Positions 33,095 through 42,426 of a DNA stretch of 47,358 bases are shown here, one piece after another (within the stretch, counting starts at the first letter, position 1; each line of letters starts with the position of its first letter). A model generated the notes under the pieces. That model searched no databases. It worked only from the letters and a program-made list of their open reading frames with translations, and was not told where the DNA came from. Position numbers and translations under genes: made by a program. This DNA is from Lentisphaerota bacterium. Lineage in GTDB: Bacteria; Verrucomicrobiota; Lentisphaeria; Victivallales; UBA1829. Location: assembly GCA_015061845.1 (NCBI GenBank), contig SUVT01000008.1, positions 1-47,358 of the forward strand. Direction: 5' to 3'.

Positions 33095-35647
33095 ATGTTG
33101 ATAAAAAAAATCAAGACCGCAGCAGTTGTGCTTCTGGCACTGGCAGGCTCAGCTTTTGCGTACGACCTGAAGACAGTGGAACTCGTGCCTGTCAAGTTCC
33201 GGAAAGCTCCGGTTCATGCACCGGTCAAGCTGGTGGAAAACGGAAAGCTCAACTTTGCAATTGTTGCCGATCTGAACGCAGAACGGCGCATGCAGAAGAA
33301 AAACAAAACAGCAAAAAGTATTGAACCCGCACTGAAAACTTTGCAGGAAGCATTTTTCATGTGTACCGGTGTCAAACCGGAAATCCTTGATGTGAAAGAT
33401 GCCGGAAAAGCAAAATATATGATCGTTGTCGGTGACAATGCAATCACCCGGGCAAACGGCATTGATGTGAACAAACTCCCGCAGCAGGGACTTGTGATCA
33501 AGAGTTTTGCGAAAGGTGTCATCGTTGCCGGACGGGATTCTTCACTGATCGCAGGCTATAATGCAAAGCCACTGGAAGGAAGAGGTTCCAGCCTCGGAAC
33601 AAAATTTGCAGCCTATGACTTTGTGGAACGTTTTCTCGGAATCCGCTACTTCTATCCCGGCCCCTATGGAACACTCGCTCCGAAAATCAAAAATCTGACC
33701 ATCACACCGGTTTATTATACCGATGCGCCTTACATGGATACCCGCGGAGGACAGTTCTATCTCGGATCAACGATCCTCTCCCAGCGCGGCAAAGATTTCT
33801 GGAAACCGTACCTTGGAAATCTCACAGCAAACGATTTCCGGTTCTATGAAAAATGGAGAATGGGCGGCACGATTCCCGGCGGGGGAACCCACTGTCCGCG
33901 CCCGGAACGGATCGCAAAGGCGTATCCCGACAAACTGGAAACGATTTTTTACAAATCTCCTGCCGGAAACTTCTGGTACAATCCGAAGGCTCATGTCGGC
34001 AACTGTTTTGATGTTGTGAATCTTGAATTTGCAGACCTTCTGCTCAACTCTGTAAAAAAATTCTATGCTTCAAATGGAAAAATTGACGAAGGCGGTTATA
34101 AGGATCAGGGTTGCAACACCACATATTTCTCTTTCGGTGTTTGCGATACCCTTCTTCCCGATACCGAAGTGGAAAACCATCCGACCGTCAAAAAGCTGAA
34201 GCTGATGAACTTTGAAAAAGGTGCCGGAGTCGGCAGCGGCATCACCACAAGAAGCCGCGGAATGGCAAACATCTATGCCCGGTTCCATCAGTATCTTGCT
34301 CAGAAAATGCAGAAAGAACTGCCGGGAATCAAGCTGTTCATCATGGCTTACTACAACGTACAGTATGCCGGAACAGACCCCAGATACACGCTTCCTGATA
34401 ATACAGAAGTCTTCCTCTGTCTCGGAGATATCCCGAACAAGATCAGAAGCAAGAAAGCCTTGAGCAAGATGATGCCGGTCATCAAAGATTGGTATGAATC
34501 TCTGGGCAACCGTCCGGTTCAGGGACTCTGGCTCTACACCGGAACAAATCCCTTTGTTCAGGCTGTCAACGGTGAATTTGTGGGAGATATCCCCAAGACA
34601 TTCGGAAAATACTTCGGTAAAAAAACCATGTTCTACGACCACTGTATCACATCCTGTCCCGGAAACGCATGGTTCTATTACTACTCCAACTATGCGGCAT
34701 ACCGCTCCATGTGGAATCCCTACTGGAACGCATCTGCGGCAATTGATGCTCACTGGGAAAAATTCTATGGTCCGGAAACAGGAAAGATCCTGCGGGAGTT
34801 CCACCAGCTGCTCCGTGATTGTTTCATGAAGTATGAACTGGAAAAAGAGGGTTCCGGACGGAATGTGCTCTATCCGCTTCCTGAACTCATGAAAATGGAA
34901 AAACTGCTTGCCGCAGCAAAGAAATCTGTCAAGCCCGGTTCCATTGAAGAACAACGGTTAAAACTTTTCATGGCACCCTGGCCCAAAGCAATCAGCTCTC
35001 TGAAAAATCAGCTGAGCTATGAACGCCCCGTTCACGGTGTTTATCAGCTTCTCCGCAGAGAAAAAGTTGCGATCGACGGACAGGGTAAAGAAGCATTCTG
35101 GGCAAAAGTCAAGCCTATGAAACTGATGGATCCCAAAGGCAGCGGAACCCCGCTGAAATACCCTGCATCCGTCAAACTTGCATGGGATAAAACCGGGATC
35201 TATGGTCTGCTCGAAACAAAATATGCGCCTGTTGCAGACAAGAACAAGAATGTTTTTGCCAATGACAACTATGAAATTTTCCTTTCCCCCGGACAGGGCA
35301 AGGAAGTGTTCTATCAGTTTGTCTTTGACCCGCTGAAGCAGACATTCTTCGGAACCCAGCGGCTTCTGCCGATCCCGCAGCCCTTCGACAGCTACTGGAA
35401 GGTTCCCGGATTCAAGGTAGCATCAAAATTCAACGGAACAGGCTGGACCGCAGAGTTTTATATTCCGTTCTCTTCAATGCAGATCAAAAACGGCAAGCCC
35501 AATGTTTATGACACCTGGCACTGCAATGTTGTCCGCAACAAAATGGGGGACAACAGAGAATACAGCGGAACTGCCATGACACTCGGAGACAATCGTAATA
35601 TGAATATGTTCGGCCTCATTAAATTCGCAGGGAAAGGAGAAAAATAA
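33095..35647 (+). CDS. Secreted DUF4838-type protein with CBM9-like C-terminal domain
   Basis: 850 aa from the ATG at 33095, which follows AAGGAG; an upstream in-frame start lies inside the pseudopilin gene. A signal peptide (KTAAVVLLALAGSAFA) leads to an alpha-glucuronidase-like alpha/beta domain (about 40-190), a DUF4838-like barrel region (about 210-600) and a CBM9/DOMON-like beta-sandwich (about 659-848; VAIDGQGKEAFW, NDNYEIFLSPG, GWTAEFYIPFSSM). It has the same architecture as the protein at 6259 but lacks the duplicated tail modules. The activity is unproven; the family context points to uronic-acid-containing glycans. Its stop overlaps the start of the next gene by one base (TAATG). 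Confidence 0.82.
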   Translation: MLIKKIKTAAVVLLALAGSAFAYDLKTVELVPVKFRKAPVHAPVKLVENGKLNFAIVADLNAERRMQKKNKTAKSIEPALKTLQEAFFMCTGVKPEILDVKDAGKAKYMIVVGDNAITRANGIDVNKLPQQGLVIKSFAKGVIVAGRDSSLIAGYNAKPLEGRGSSLGTKFAAYDFVERFLGIRYFYPGPYGTLAPKIKNLTITPVYYTDAPYMDTRGGQFYLGSTILSQRGKDFWKPYLGNLTANDFRFYEKWRMGGTIPGGGTHCPRPERIAKAYPDKLETIFYKSPAGNFWYNPKAHVGNCFDVVNLEFADLLLNSVKKFYASNGKIDEGGYKDQGCNTTYFSFGVCDTLLPDTEVENHPTVKKLKLMNFEKGAGVGSGITTRSRGMANIYARFHQYLAQKMQKELPGIKLFIMAYYNVQYAGTDPRYTLPDNTEVFLCLGDIPNKIRSKKALSKMMPVIKDWYESLGNRPVQGLWLYTGTNPFVQAVNGEFVGDIPKTFGKYFGKKTMFYDHCITSCPGNAWFYYYSNYAAYRSMWNPYWNASAAIDAHWEKFYGPETGKILREFHQLLRDCFMKYELEKEGSGRNVLYPLPELMKMEKLLAAAKKSVKPGSIEEQRLKLFMAPWPKAISSLKNQLSYERPVHGVYQLLRREKVAIDGQGKEAFWAKVKPMKLMDPKGSGTPLKYPASVKLAWDKTGIYGLLETKYAPVADKNKNVFANDNYEIFLSPGQGKEVFYQFVFDPLKQTFFGTQRLLPIPQPFDSYWKVPGFKVASKFNGTGWTAEFYIPFSSMQIKNGKPNVYDTWHCNVVRNKMGDNREYSGTAMTLGDNRNMNMFGLIKFAGKGEK

Positions 35648-36543
35648 TGAATCTGAAACAAATCACGATCGCAGCTGTTGCCCTGATGAGCACAGCAATC
35701 TTTGCACAGTATGCACCTGTCAGAACGACAGTCAAACACGTTCCGGTCTATCAGCCGCAACTCTATTCTGTAGCACAGGGAGCAACCATCTCAAACCAAT
35801 TCAACAACTACAAAATCATCATGAAGCTTTCAAAGCCAACTGATAAAAAGCCGTCTGAACTGAAGATTTCTCTTGATGGCGGCATGTACGGTTTCGGTGC
35901 ACTGGTGAACTTCATGCAGATCAAAGCAAACGGCATCCCCATGAGCAAACTCATGGTCAAGGCAGAGGATATGAAGCCGTGGCAGGAAGGCAACAAGGCC
36001 GGAGCTGTCATCACGCTGAACTTCGACGGCAGCATTTTTGACCTGATCTTCTACATGCGCCCGGATTCCCCCGTCCTCTGGTGCAGCATCAAGCCATCCA
36101 AAGATACCATCGAAGAACCGGAAGACTTCTCCATCCAGCACAGCTGTATCCCCTCTCACCTCGCTATGAACGGCAAAAAAGTTATCTGGGTCGGGGCTCC
36201 CTATAACCGTCAGCTGCGCACCAACAAACGGGAACTCGGAATGCATCCCAAACGGAAATCTGTTCTGCTCGGAAAAGATGAAACAAGTCTGACCTTCCGA
36301 GACCTTACCTTTGACGGTTCCGCAAAAGATAAAGGCTATGGACCTGTCTGGATGGCTCTGGATCACACAGAAGTTCTGGAAGCAAAAGCCAACATCTGTT
36401 CCAACTGGACAGCATGGCTCGAACTCAAGCTCAAGCCCACCTTCAAGGAACATAAGTTTGCTTTCTGGCAGCAGAGACCCAGAATTTCAAACGCTGATTT
36501 TGAAAAGAAGTTGAAAGCAGAAGAATCTGCATTCAAACGCTGA
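35647..36543 (+). CDS. Secreted hypothetical protein coupled to the DUF4838 protein
   Basis: 298 aa, not recognised. A clear signal peptide (TIAAVALMSTAIFAQ) is followed by a beta-rich body with conserved-looking aromatic and Pro/Gly positions (DGGMYGFGALVNF, DSPVLWCSIKPS, GYGPVWMALDH). The start overlaps the DUF4838 stop by one base, so the two are translationally coupled and probably work together outside the cell. It could be a lectin-like or substrate-binding partner, but no function can be assigned. A strong terminator follows. Confidence 0.7.
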   Translation: MNLKQITIAAVALMSTAIFAQYAPVRTTVKHVPVYQPQLYSVAQGATISNQFNNYKIIMKLSKPTDKKPSELKISLDGGMYGFGALVNFMQIKANGIPMSKLMVKAEDMKPWQEGNKAGAVITLNFDGSIFDLIFYMRPDSPVLWCSIKPSKDTIEEPEDFSIQHSCIPSHLAMNGKKVIWVGAPYNRQLRTNKRELGMHPKRKSVLLGKDETSLTFRDLTFDGSAKDKGYGPVWMALDHTEVLEAKANICSNWTAWLELKLKPTFKEHKFAFWQQRPRISNADFEKKLKAEESAFKR

Positions 36544-36561
36544 GTAACTCAGTAAGTTCCA

Positions 36562-36599
36562 AACGGTCAATGTCATTCCCGGCGTTGACCGTTTTTTTT
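36562..36599 (+). terminator. Rho-independent terminator after the pseudopilin 3 operon
   Basis: AACGGTCAA (36562-36570) pairs perfectly with TTGACCGTT (36585-36593) and is followed by a run of eight T ending at 36599. Confidence 0.9.
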
Positions 36600-36610
36600 A
36601 TCGTTTTAAC

Positions 36611-36638
36611 TTGAAAAATATGTCTTTGATGCTATCTT
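36611..36638 (+). promoter_or_regulatory. Promoter of the esterase-kinase-dus operon
   Basis: TTGAAA (36611-36616), 16-base spacer, TATCTT (36633-36638). The first gene starts at 36680 after a CAGGAG ribosome binding site. Confidence 0.6.
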
Positions 36639-36679
36639 AAAGCATGATCATCCAAACAAAAAAAACAGGAGATTGATTT

Positions 36680-37876
36680 ATGACACCAACAAATTATGAT
36701 GAATCAAAAGTTCCGGCATACACCCTGCCCCCGCTGCTCGTTGCGGAAGACGGTTCCAAAATCACAACAGCCTTTGAATGGGTTCAGAAACGCAGACCCC
36801 AGATTCTGAACATGTTGAAAAAAGAACTCTTCGGTGAACTCCCCCCGCGCCCGGAAACTTTCACAAAAGAAGTCGTTTCCGTCAAGGAAAATGCTTTGAA
36901 TAATACAGCCATCCGGAAAGAGATCAAACTCACATTCACAAATAATGGAAAATCCCACTCTTTCCTGATGCTGCTTTATATCCCGAAAAATGTCTCCGGA
37001 CCTGTTCCGGTCTACCTCGGTTTGAACTTCAAAGGAAATCATGTCACAACCCTTGAAACAGATGTGATCCCCACCGGAAGAAATACTGCCGGTGAACTGG
37101 TGGAACCGGATGCCGCAGGAGAACAGGATCGCCGCTGGATCTTCGCCGACACCATCAAACGCGGTTATGCCTCCGCAACTGCATGTTATCATGATATTTA
37201 TCCCGATGAAAAAGAAGCTGATTCCTGGCGGAAGAGTGTTTATAATCTTTTCTTTTCCGAAGAGACCGATGAACAGTTCCATACTCACGGAACAGCCATC
37301 AGCGGTTGGGCATGGGGACTTTCCCGGATGCTGGATGCACTCGAAAACGAACCGCTCGTAGATACGAAAAAAGCAATGGTCCACGGTCACTCCAGATTGG
37401 GCAAGACCTCTCTCTGGGCAGGTGCAAACGATCCCAGATTCCGCTTTGTGGTCAGCAACGATTCCGGCTGTAACGGCGCAGCGATCCATCGCCGTGTTTT
37501 CGGAGAAACCATCGAAGTCATGGTCCATTACTTCCCCCACTGGTTTGTCACATCTCTGAACAAGTATGCCTGCAAAGAACCGGAACTGCCCTTCGATCAA
37601 CACTGGCTCGTGGCACTTTCTGCGCCCCGTCCGGTTTGTATTGCAAGTGCAAGCGAAGATCTCTGGGCTGACCCGAAAGGAGAGTTTCTTTCCGGATATC
37701 ACGCTTCTGAAGTTTACCGGCTTTTCGGCGCACAGGGAATGCCCACCGACACGATGCCGGAAGCCGATCAGTACGTTACCGGAGAGGTCAGTTATCACTT
37801 GAGAACCGGAAAACACGATCAGTTGCTTTTTGACTGGATCCATTATTTTGATATTGCAGATAAATTTGTCCGCTGA
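36680..37876 (+). CDS. CE15-like glucuronoyl esterase
   Basis: 398 aa, alpha/beta hydrolase. The nucleophile is Ser238 in GHSRLGKTSLWAGA, the CE15-type elbow (G-x-S-R-x-G). SNDSGCNGAAIHRR and HWLVALSAPRPV are further family hallmarks, and a His near the C-terminus (GKHDQLLFDW) completes the triad. CE15 enzymes cleave esters between glucuronoxylan uronic acids and lignin alcohols. There is no signal peptide, so this copy would act in the cytoplasm on imported esters, which is unusual for CE15. First gene of an operon with the AraB-like kinase 15 bases downstream. Confidence 0.8.
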   Translation: MTPTNYDESKVPAYTLPPLLVAEDGSKITTAFEWVQKRRPQILNMLKKELFGELPPRPETFTKEVVSVKENALNNTAIRKEIKLTFTNNGKSHSFLMLLYIPKNVSGPVPVYLGLNFKGNHVTTLETDVIPTGRNTAGELVEPDAAGEQDRRWIFADTIKRGYASATACYHDIYPDEKEADSWRKSVYNLFFSEETDEQFHTHGTAISGWAWGLSRMLDALENEPLVDTKKAMVHGHSRLGKTSLWAGANDPRFRFVVSNDSGCNGAAIHRRVFGETIEVMVHYFPHWFVTSLNKYACKEPELPFDQHWLVALSAPRPVCIASASEDLWADPKGEFLSGYHASEVYRLFGAQGMPTDTMPEADQYVTGEVSYHLRTGKHDQLLFDWIHYFDIADKFVR

Positions 37877-37891
37877 GAAAGAGTTTTTACT

Positions 37892-39460
37892 ATGAAAGAT
37901 TTATTGATCGGTCTTGATTTCGGTTCTGACAGTGTCCGTGCCGTGCTTGTCTCCTCGACCGGAGAAGAGTTGAAAAGCTGTGTCCACAACTATACCCGTT
38001 GGAACAAAGGACTTTATTCCGACAATGCGATTGCTCAGTTCCGCCAGCATCCGCTGGATTATCTGGAAGGGATGACCAATGTGATCCGCGGTGTTATGGA
38101 AGGCGAAGATCCTGCCAGAATCGCCGGGATCGGTGTCGATACCACCGGTTCTACGATTTGTGCGGTCAACAAAGAGGGTGTGCCGCTTGCGCTGCTCCCG
38201 GAATTTGCAGAAAATCCGGATGCAATGTTCTATCTCTGGAAAGATCACACTGCACTCAAAGAGACAACAGAGATCAACGAACTTTGCAAGAAGTGGCACA
38301 CTGATTATACGAAATACGAAGGCGGCAGTTACTCTCCGGAGTGGCTGTGGTCAAAATATCTCCACATGCTCCGTGCCGATGAAGCGGTCAGAAACGCCTG
38401 TTGGAGCGTGATCGAACACTGCGACTGGATCCCCTCACTTCTTGCCAATGCCCCGGTCAAGCCTTCCCGCTGCGCCGCCGGACATAAAGCCATGTGGCAT
38501 CAGGATTGGGGCGGACTTCCCCCGGAAGATTTCTTTGCCGCGCTTGATCCCCTGCTGAAAGGACGCAGAGACCGGCTTTATACCGATACTTTTACACCCG
38601 ACATTCCTACCGGGACCCTTTGTCCGGAATGGGCTGAAAAGCTGGGACTTTCCACCGATGTGGTCATTGCTTCCGGCTTGTTCGATGCGCACTCAGGAGC
38701 AGTCGGTGCAGGTGTCCAGCCCGGTGTTCTGATCAAAGTGATCGGAACCTCCACCTGTGACATCATGGCTGCACCGGCGATCGACCACTGTATCCGCGGA
38801 ATTTGCGGACAGGTGGACGGCTCTGTCGTTCCCGGACTTACCGGTGTTGAAGCCGGACAGGGTGCGTTCGGAGATGCTTATGCGTGGTTCAGACGATTCA
38901 TCAGCTATGGCGGAGAAGTCTCCCTTCCCCAGTTGGAAAAAGATGCTGCTGCGCTTCCTATAGAAAACACTCTGACCATCGACTGGATGGCTGGCAGAAG
39001 AACGCCGGACGTCAACCCGTATCTCACCGGTGCGATCTTCGGTTTGAATCTGGGAACAACTGCACCGATGGTCTACCGTTCTCTGGTGGAAGCGACTATC
39101 TTCGGTTCACGCCGGATCGCTGACCGATTCGCAGAAGAAGGTGTAAACGTGGAAAGTATCATCGCAGTCGGCGGCATTTCCAAGAAATCCAAATTTGTCA
39201 TGCAAACGTTCGCTGATATTCTGAAAATGCCGATCAAAGTTGCAAAGACAGAACAGGCTTGTGCGCTGGGAGCTGCGATTTTTGCCTCCGTTGCCGCCGG
39301 GATCCATAAGGATGTCCTGACAGCAATCAAAGCCATGAGTACGGATTTTGATGCGGAATACACCCCCATCCCGGAAAATTCAGCGAAGTATGACGAAAAA
39401 TACAAGCTCTACTGCGCTTACTGCGATGGTTTGGAAAAGATGACTATGGAAAATCTTTGA
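37892..39460 (+). CDS. araB: Ribulokinase-like FGGY carbohydrate kinase
   Basis: 522 aa. The FGGY kinase fold shows GLDFGSDSVRAVLV at the N-terminus (phosphate-1 loop), IGVDTTGSTICAV, the AraB-type VIGTSTCDIM segment and the ADP-binding AVGGISKKSKFVMQ region near residue 430. AraB phosphorylates L-ribulose in arabinose breakdown; length and motifs favour ribulokinase over xylulokinase or glycerol kinase. No araA or araD is nearby in this window. It is cytoplasmic, follows the CE15-like gene by 15 bases and overlaps the dus start by one base. Confidence 0.87.
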   Translation: MKDLLIGLDFGSDSVRAVLVSSTGEELKSCVHNYTRWNKGLYSDNAIAQFRQHPLDYLEGMTNVIRGVMEGEDPARIAGIGVDTTGSTICAVNKEGVPLALLPEFAENPDAMFYLWKDHTALKETTEINELCKKWHTDYTKYEGGSYSPEWLWSKYLHMLRADEAVRNACWSVIEHCDWIPSLLANAPVKPSRCAAGHKAMWHQDWGGLPPEDFFAALDPLLKGRRDRLYTDTFTPDIPTGTLCPEWAEKLGLSTDVVIASGLFDAHSGAVGAGVQPGVLIKVIGTSTCDIMAAPAIDHCIRGICGQVDGSVVPGLTGVEAGQGAFGDAYAWFRRFISYGGEVSLPQLEKDAAALPIENTLTIDWMAGRRTPDVNPYLTGAIFGLNLGTTAPMVYRSLVEATIFGSRRIADRFAEEGVNVESIIAVGGISKKSKFVMQTFADILKMPIKVAKTEQACALGAAIFASVAAGIHKDVLTAIKAMSTDFDAEYTPIPENSAKYDEKYKLYCAYCDGLEKMTMENL

Positions 39461-40332
39461 TGGCAGTTCCTGTAACTGAACTTGATCCCCTCATGAAATA
39501 CCGGGCGGTTCTCGCTCCGATGGAGGGGGTCATGAGTCCATGGTTTATCCGGGCTTGCGGAAGATTACGGCTGGTCGATCACTGGATCACGCCGTTTTTT
39601 TCTGTTACAGGCGGTGCTGTTCCATCGAAACGGATCATCCGGAAACGGCTTGCACCTTATCTGGAAACCGGGGTTCCGATCACGGCACAAGTTCTGGGAA
39701 AAGATCCCTGTAATGTGGTCAAATGTGCAGTTCATCTTGTTCAAACGGGACTTGTCGCGGGAATCAATCTTAATTTTTCCTGTCCAAGTACAACAGTCAC
39801 CGGAAACGGGGCAGGTTCAGCTCTGCTGGATCAGCTTGAAACAGTTGAATCGATCACAGCAGAAGTCCGGAAAGAACTTCCTGAAACCGTTCCTTTGAGT
39901 GTCAAACTCCGTTCAGGAGTCTGCACCCCTGCCCCAGGAGATGTGGTAAAAGCTGCTGTCAACGGCGGGGCGGAACTGATCATTTTTCATTACCGGACAA
40001 AAGAGGAAATGTATCATCCGGTAAAGAATGGCTGGGAACGGATCCGGCAGGCAGTAGAAGCGGCGGGAAACATTCCGGTAATCGGAAATGGTGATATCTG
40101 TTCGGTGTCGGATGCGGAACGGATGATTGCCGGAACCGACTGCCGGAGCGTTGCTCTCGCAAGAGCATTTCTTGGCAACCCGACATTAATCCACCAAATC
40201 AACGGGAAATCAGATGACCGGATGATCGATCTTGCAGAAGAGATGCGGCGGGAAAATGCGCCGGAATCCACGATCCGGGCGATCGGGCGTCTGATCCGGC
40301 TGCAGAAACAATCAGCGGAAACGGGTTCTTAA
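39460..40332 (+). CDS. tRNA-dihydrouridine synthase (DusC-like)
   Basis: 290 aa from the ATG at 39460, which overlaps the kinase stop (TGATG). It reduces specific uridines in tRNA to dihydrouridine using FMN and NADPH. Motifs are APMEGVMSPW (FMN binding) at the N-terminus and NLNFSCPSTTVTGNGAGSAL with the catalytic Cys. IFHYRTKEEMY and VIGNGDICSVSDAERM fit the phosphate-binding part of the barrel. The NFxCP form resembles DusC more than DusA or DusB. The link to a sugar-use operon is probably incidental. It overlaps the end of the convergent Sel1 gene by 21 bases. Confidence 0.87.
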   Translation: MAVPVTELDPLMKYRAVLAPMEGVMSPWFIRACGRLRLVDHWITPFFSVTGGAVPSKRIIRKRLAPYLETGVPITAQVLGKDPCNVVKCAVHLVQTGLVAGINLNFSCPSTTVTGNGAGSALLDQLETVESITAEVRKELPETVPLSVKLRSGVCTPAPGDVVKAAVNGGAELIIFHYRTKEEMYHPVKNGWERIRQAVEAAGNIPVIGNGDICSVSDAERMIAGTDCRSVALARAFLGNPTLIHQINGKSDDRMIDLAEEMRRENAPESTIRAIGRLIRLQKQSAETGS

Positions 40333-41583
40333 AATCCGTTGAGCTTCAAAATCACCGGCTTCAGCGGCACGGCGCAACCACTGTTCGGCTTTGGTTATGC
40401 TTCTGGTAACGCCTTTTCCCTCAAGATAAAAAATTCCGATCGTCCGGGCGGCAGCGGCATCCCCTTTTTTTGCTGCCTGAAGATACCAGAACAGAGCGGC
40501 GGCATCATCTTTCATCACTCCGCGCCCCTCGCTGAAAAGACATGCCAGATTGTATTGCGCCTGAGCATAGCCCAGTTTAGCGGATTCATAAAAATATTCT
40601 GCTGCCTTTTTGGCATTTTTTTCAATGGGCCCCATTCCGTCAAGGTAAAAAACACCCATCCGGAAAAGGGCTTGCGGATTTTTAGCTTTTGCAGCAGCTT
40701 CATACCACTTCAACGCAGTTTTCATATCGGGTTTATTGCCTTCAGGGCGACCGAGGATCAGGAACTCTGCGAGCTTGAACTGACTCATGGAATTTCCGCG
40801 TTTTGCTCCGAGTTTATAAAGTTCCAACGCCTTTTTTTCATCAGCAGCAACGCCTCTGCCATATTCATAACAAAAAGCCAGCTTGCCGGCTGCTTCGCCA
40901 TCGCCAAGTTTTACTGCCTGTTGGAGCAAACGGATCATTTCAGCAGAATCGGCATTCATTCCAATTCCGGCGAACTTGCAATCTGCCAGCATCCGTAATA
41001 CTTTCGGGTTCGGCTTTTCTTTTCCGGCAAGGCGCAGCAAAATTTCGGCAGCACGGTTTGCCAGTTCCGGTTTATCGCGTTGTTCCAGATATATTTCTGC
41101 CAACAGGATCTCTGCTGGTTCAAACTTTTTATCAGCAAGTTCCTCTATGTAATGAAGTGCCAGTTGCGGAGATGCTTTCACTCCGGTTATATTTTTCCCT
41201 TTGTCTTCCGGTATTCCGGAAAAGAGGATTTGTGCCAGATTATATTTTGCATGGTCAGAACCGCCTTTTGCTGCTTTCTGATACCAGAGACAGGCATTGT
41301 AACGGTTCTGCTTTACGCCGAACCCGCGATCCAGACAGACCGCATAGTTGAACATAGCATCAACGAGTCCGGCATTCGCTGCCCGCTGAAACCAGTAAGC
41401 TGCAAGCGTAAAATTCCGTTTTACCTTTTCTGATCCATAAAAATAGTGGTTCCCGAGCATGAACATACTGCCCGGATCACCTTTTTCTGCAGATGACCGG
41501 ATCTTTGAAAAATCAGCTTGCGCCGATAATTTCATACCGGATATCAACAAAAATACGAAGATCAGTGTTTTGTAAAACTTCAT
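40312..41583 (-). CDS. Sel1-repeat (TPR-like) secreted protein
   Basis: About 423 aa starting at 41583 (MKFYK); two further Met codons sit just upstream to 41592. A signal peptide (TLIFVFLLISGMKLSA) is followed by about nine to ten Sel1-like repeats of about 36 residues, recognisable by A-x-x-G-x-x-x-A-x-x-x-L-A/G and W-[YF]-x-x-A-A patterns. Sel1 repeats form a solenoid for protein binding. It is probably periplasmic; the partner is unknown. Last gene of the hpf-MBL-prmC operon, 10 bases after prmC. Confidence 0.85.
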   Translation of the reverse strand: MKFYKTLIFVFLLISGMKLSAQADFSKIRSSAEKGDPGSMFMLGNHYFYGSEKVKRNFTLAAYWFQRAANAGLVDAMFNYAVCLDRGFGVKQNRYNACLWYQKAAKGGSDHAKYNLAQILFSGIPEDKGKNITGVKASPQLALHYIEELADKKFEPAEILLAEIYLEQRDKPELANRAAEILLRLAGKEKPNPKVLRMLADCKFAGIGMNADSAEMIRLLQQAVKLGDGEAAGKLAFCYEYGRGVAADEKKALELYKLGAKRGNSMSQFKLAEFLILGRPEGNKPDMKTALKWYEAAAKAKNPQALFRMGVFYLDGMGPIEKNAKKAAEYFYESAKLGYAQAQYNLACLFSEGRGVMKDDAAALFWYLQAAKKGDAAAARTIGIFYLEGKGVTRSITKAEQWLRRAAEAGDFEAQRILRTRFR

Positions 41584-41593
41584 CATTGTCATG

Positions 41594-42424
41594 TTACGAT
41601 TGAATAACTAAAAATCTTGGACGGTCGAAAAGATCGTTAGCAATGGAGACACGGGGAAAATATTTTTCAGCAAAGGTCTTTAACGGTTCCATCTGTTCAC
41701 TGCCGCCCTCAAAAATTGCCTGTCCGCCGGGAAGCAAACGCTCCGGTAAACACTGGATCGCAATCTTGATATCAGCCATTCCGGCATCCTCTGCAAATAA
41801 TGCCCGTGCCGGTTCAAAATCCCGCACCTCTTTCTGCAGATGCGGCTGTTCCGACTGCGGAATATAAGGTAAATTTGCAGCTACACAATCAAATTTCATA
41901 TCGGACGGGAACGGATCAAAGAAAGAACCGAGCCGGATATCTGCCTCCGGCAGTTCCAGTTTCTCCCGGTTTTTCAATGCCCAGTGAATCGCCTCCGGAG
42001 AAATCTCAGAGGCATAAACAGAGACATCCCGCCGCAGAAAAGCGACACTGAGCGCAACTGCACCGGAACCGGTTCCGAGTTCACAGAACGCTCCTCCGTT
42101 GGGCAGAACTGCCGTGGCGAACTCAACCATGAAATAGGTTTCCGGACGGGGGATCAAAACTCCGGGTCCCACAAGAAATTCAAGATCACCGAAATACTCG
42201 TTTCCCAGAATATACTGTAGAGGTTCCCCTTTGATCCGCCGCTGAACAAAAGATTCTGCCTGAGCCATAACAGAATCAGGAAGGTTCTGTTCAGAAACAG
42301 AAAATTCTGCGGGAGACAGATTTGCTGCCGCCGCGCAGAACCAAAGGGATTCCTGTCCGGAATTTTCAACTCCGGCAGACTCCAATTTCTGCCGGAGAAT
42401 GTTCCGGAAATTACCGGGAATCAT
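41594..42424 (-). CDS. prmC: Release factor glutamine methyltransferase PrmC
   Basis: 276 aa. Methylates the Gln of the GGQ motif in release factors RF1 and RF2. A helical N-terminal domain is followed by the Rossmann-like methyltransferase domain: VLIPRPETYFMVE and CELGTGSGAVALS (AdoMet binding). The catalytic motif is Asn184-Leu-Pro-Tyr187 where most PrmC proteins have NPPY; Asn, Pro and Tyr are kept. The normal family neighbour prfA is not in the window. It lies 2 bases after the MBL gene. Confidence 0.88.
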   Translation of the reverse strand: MIPGNFRNILRQKLESAGVENSGQESLWFCAAAANLSPAEFSVSEQNLPDSVMAQAESFVQRRIKGEPLQYILGNEYFGDLEFLVGPGVLIPRPETYFMVEFATAVLPNGGAFCELGTGSGAVALSVAFLRRDVSVYASEISPEAIHWALKNREKLELPEADIRLGSFFDPFPSDMKFDCVAANLPYIPQSEQPHLQKEVRDFEPARALFAEDAGMADIKIAIQCLPERLLPGGQAIFEGGSEQMEPLKTFAEKYFPRVSIANDLFDRPRFLVIQS

Positions 42425-42426
42425 CG

